From Hymenobacter sp. YC55 (GTDB lineage: Bacteria > Bacteroidota > Bacteroidia > Cytophagales > Hymenobacteraceae), in the NCBI RefSeq assembly GCF_029433095.1, contig NZ_JARNTX010000003.1:62001-126000 (forward strand): a stretch of 64,000 nucleotides of DNA, written 5' to 3'. The notes beneath the pieces are model-generated. The model searched no databases. It had not been told where the DNA came from and worked only from the letters and a program-made list of their open reading frames with translations. Position 1 is the first letter of the stretch. Every line of letters starts with the position of its first letter. Positions 63,742 to 64,000 of this stretch are shown piece by piece. The position numbers and the translations under genes were made by a program.

Positions 63742-63987
63742 CTACTCTCGGTGCTTGAGATAGTGAAAGGTCGCTAGCGCCAGTAGCAGGACGATGACCA
63801 GCGCTTGATAAGCCGAAAGAGATTGAATTAACTTGCTGGAATCAGGTTCTGGCAAACTTAACACCAAGTAATTAATAAGGTGGGTAATGCCAAGCCCTAC
63901 CGGAAGGGCCCAGGTAAGAGCCTTAAATTTAAGTTGGTGCACGCGTTCGTCATCTATCTTTTCCTTGGAAAAAAAGAGAAAGGTCAA
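63742..63987 (-). CDS. Small membrane protein paired with the XRE regulator, 5' end at or beyond the window edge
   Basis: At least 81 residues: 'FSKEKIDDERVHQLKFKALT', then two helices (TWALPVGLGITHLINYLVLS and YQALVIVLLLALATFHYL). Start at 63987 would be a TTG; the frame stays open to the window end, so the true start may lie outside. Resembles DUF2178-like partners of XRE regulators in Bacteroidota. Confidence 0.6.
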   Translation of the reverse strand: MTFLFFSKEKIDDERVHQLKFKALTWALPVGLGITHLINYLVLSLPEPDSSKLIQSLSAYQALVIVLLLALATFHYLKHRE

Positions 63988-64000
63988 CCCCCAACAGCCT

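Overview
The window looks like a piece of a high-GC Bacteroidota genome, most probably Hymenobacter or a close relative. The evidence is a secreted protein with a type IX secretion (T9SS) C-terminal domain, a hybrid two-component system with a sugar-binding-protein-like sensor, a LytS/LytTR pair, a BlaR1-type M56 peptidase, many small secreted or lipoprotein hypotheticals, and promoters with a TANNTTTG-like -7 element. No rRNA, tRNA, CRISPR array, complete insertion sequence or replication origin was seen.

Layout. 0-7.5 kb: a secreted protein, a hybrid sensor interrupted by an in-frame amber codon, remnants of two genes, a proline iminopeptidase-like lipoprotein and a cupin gene with an in-frame stop. 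7.5-14.6 kb: a 1004-residue SBBP-repeat protein, a family-43-like glycosidase, an acyltransferase and a small membrane protein. 14.6-16 kb: almost no intact genes, but an orphan T9SS sorting-domain remnant. 16-23.8 kb: small cytoplasmic enzymes and a regulator (VOC, Crp/Fnr, DinB, two NTF2-like, YceI, cupin, two SDRs). Three promoters here share an FNR-like box at a fixed distance from the -7 element, and there is a truncated copy of the iminopeptidase gene. 23.8-30.6 kb: short, mostly secreted or membrane genes of unknown function, with two inverted dispersed repeats. 30.6-34.4 kb: a TlpA-like thioredoxin and a BlaR1-like peptidase without its BlaI, behind an orphan operator-like palindrome. 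35-42.8 kb: a cupin, a LytTR regulator/histidine kinase pair, a rightward ABC ATPase, and a 1197-residue ABC permease fused to an M1 aminopeptidase. Paired 21-bp-spaced repeats lie between the two divergent units.

42.8-64 kb: a dense run of ion-, osmotic- and envelope-stress genes. It holds a truncated CPA-type antiporter, coiled-coil lipoproteins, DUF421, DUF2254, a ClC channel, two MscS channels, DUF389, an OtsA (trehalose-phosphate synthase) remnant, NhaA, a dead-M28/beta-lactamase-fold fusion, YihY, a Cys-rich copper-binding protein, an HtrA protease, an LEA-like lipoprotein, a CPA1 Na+/H+ antiporter and an XRE regulator with a small membrane protein. They appear to serve osmotic and ionic homeostasis and envelope quality control.

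Many otherwise well-conserved genes carry single in-frame stops (TAG at 1517 and 45787, TAA at 6835, TGA at 56190) or paired compensating frameshifts (ClC, and a gene at 61.5-62 kb). Others survive only as fragments. Either the region is decaying or the assembly contains base errors; raw reads would decide.
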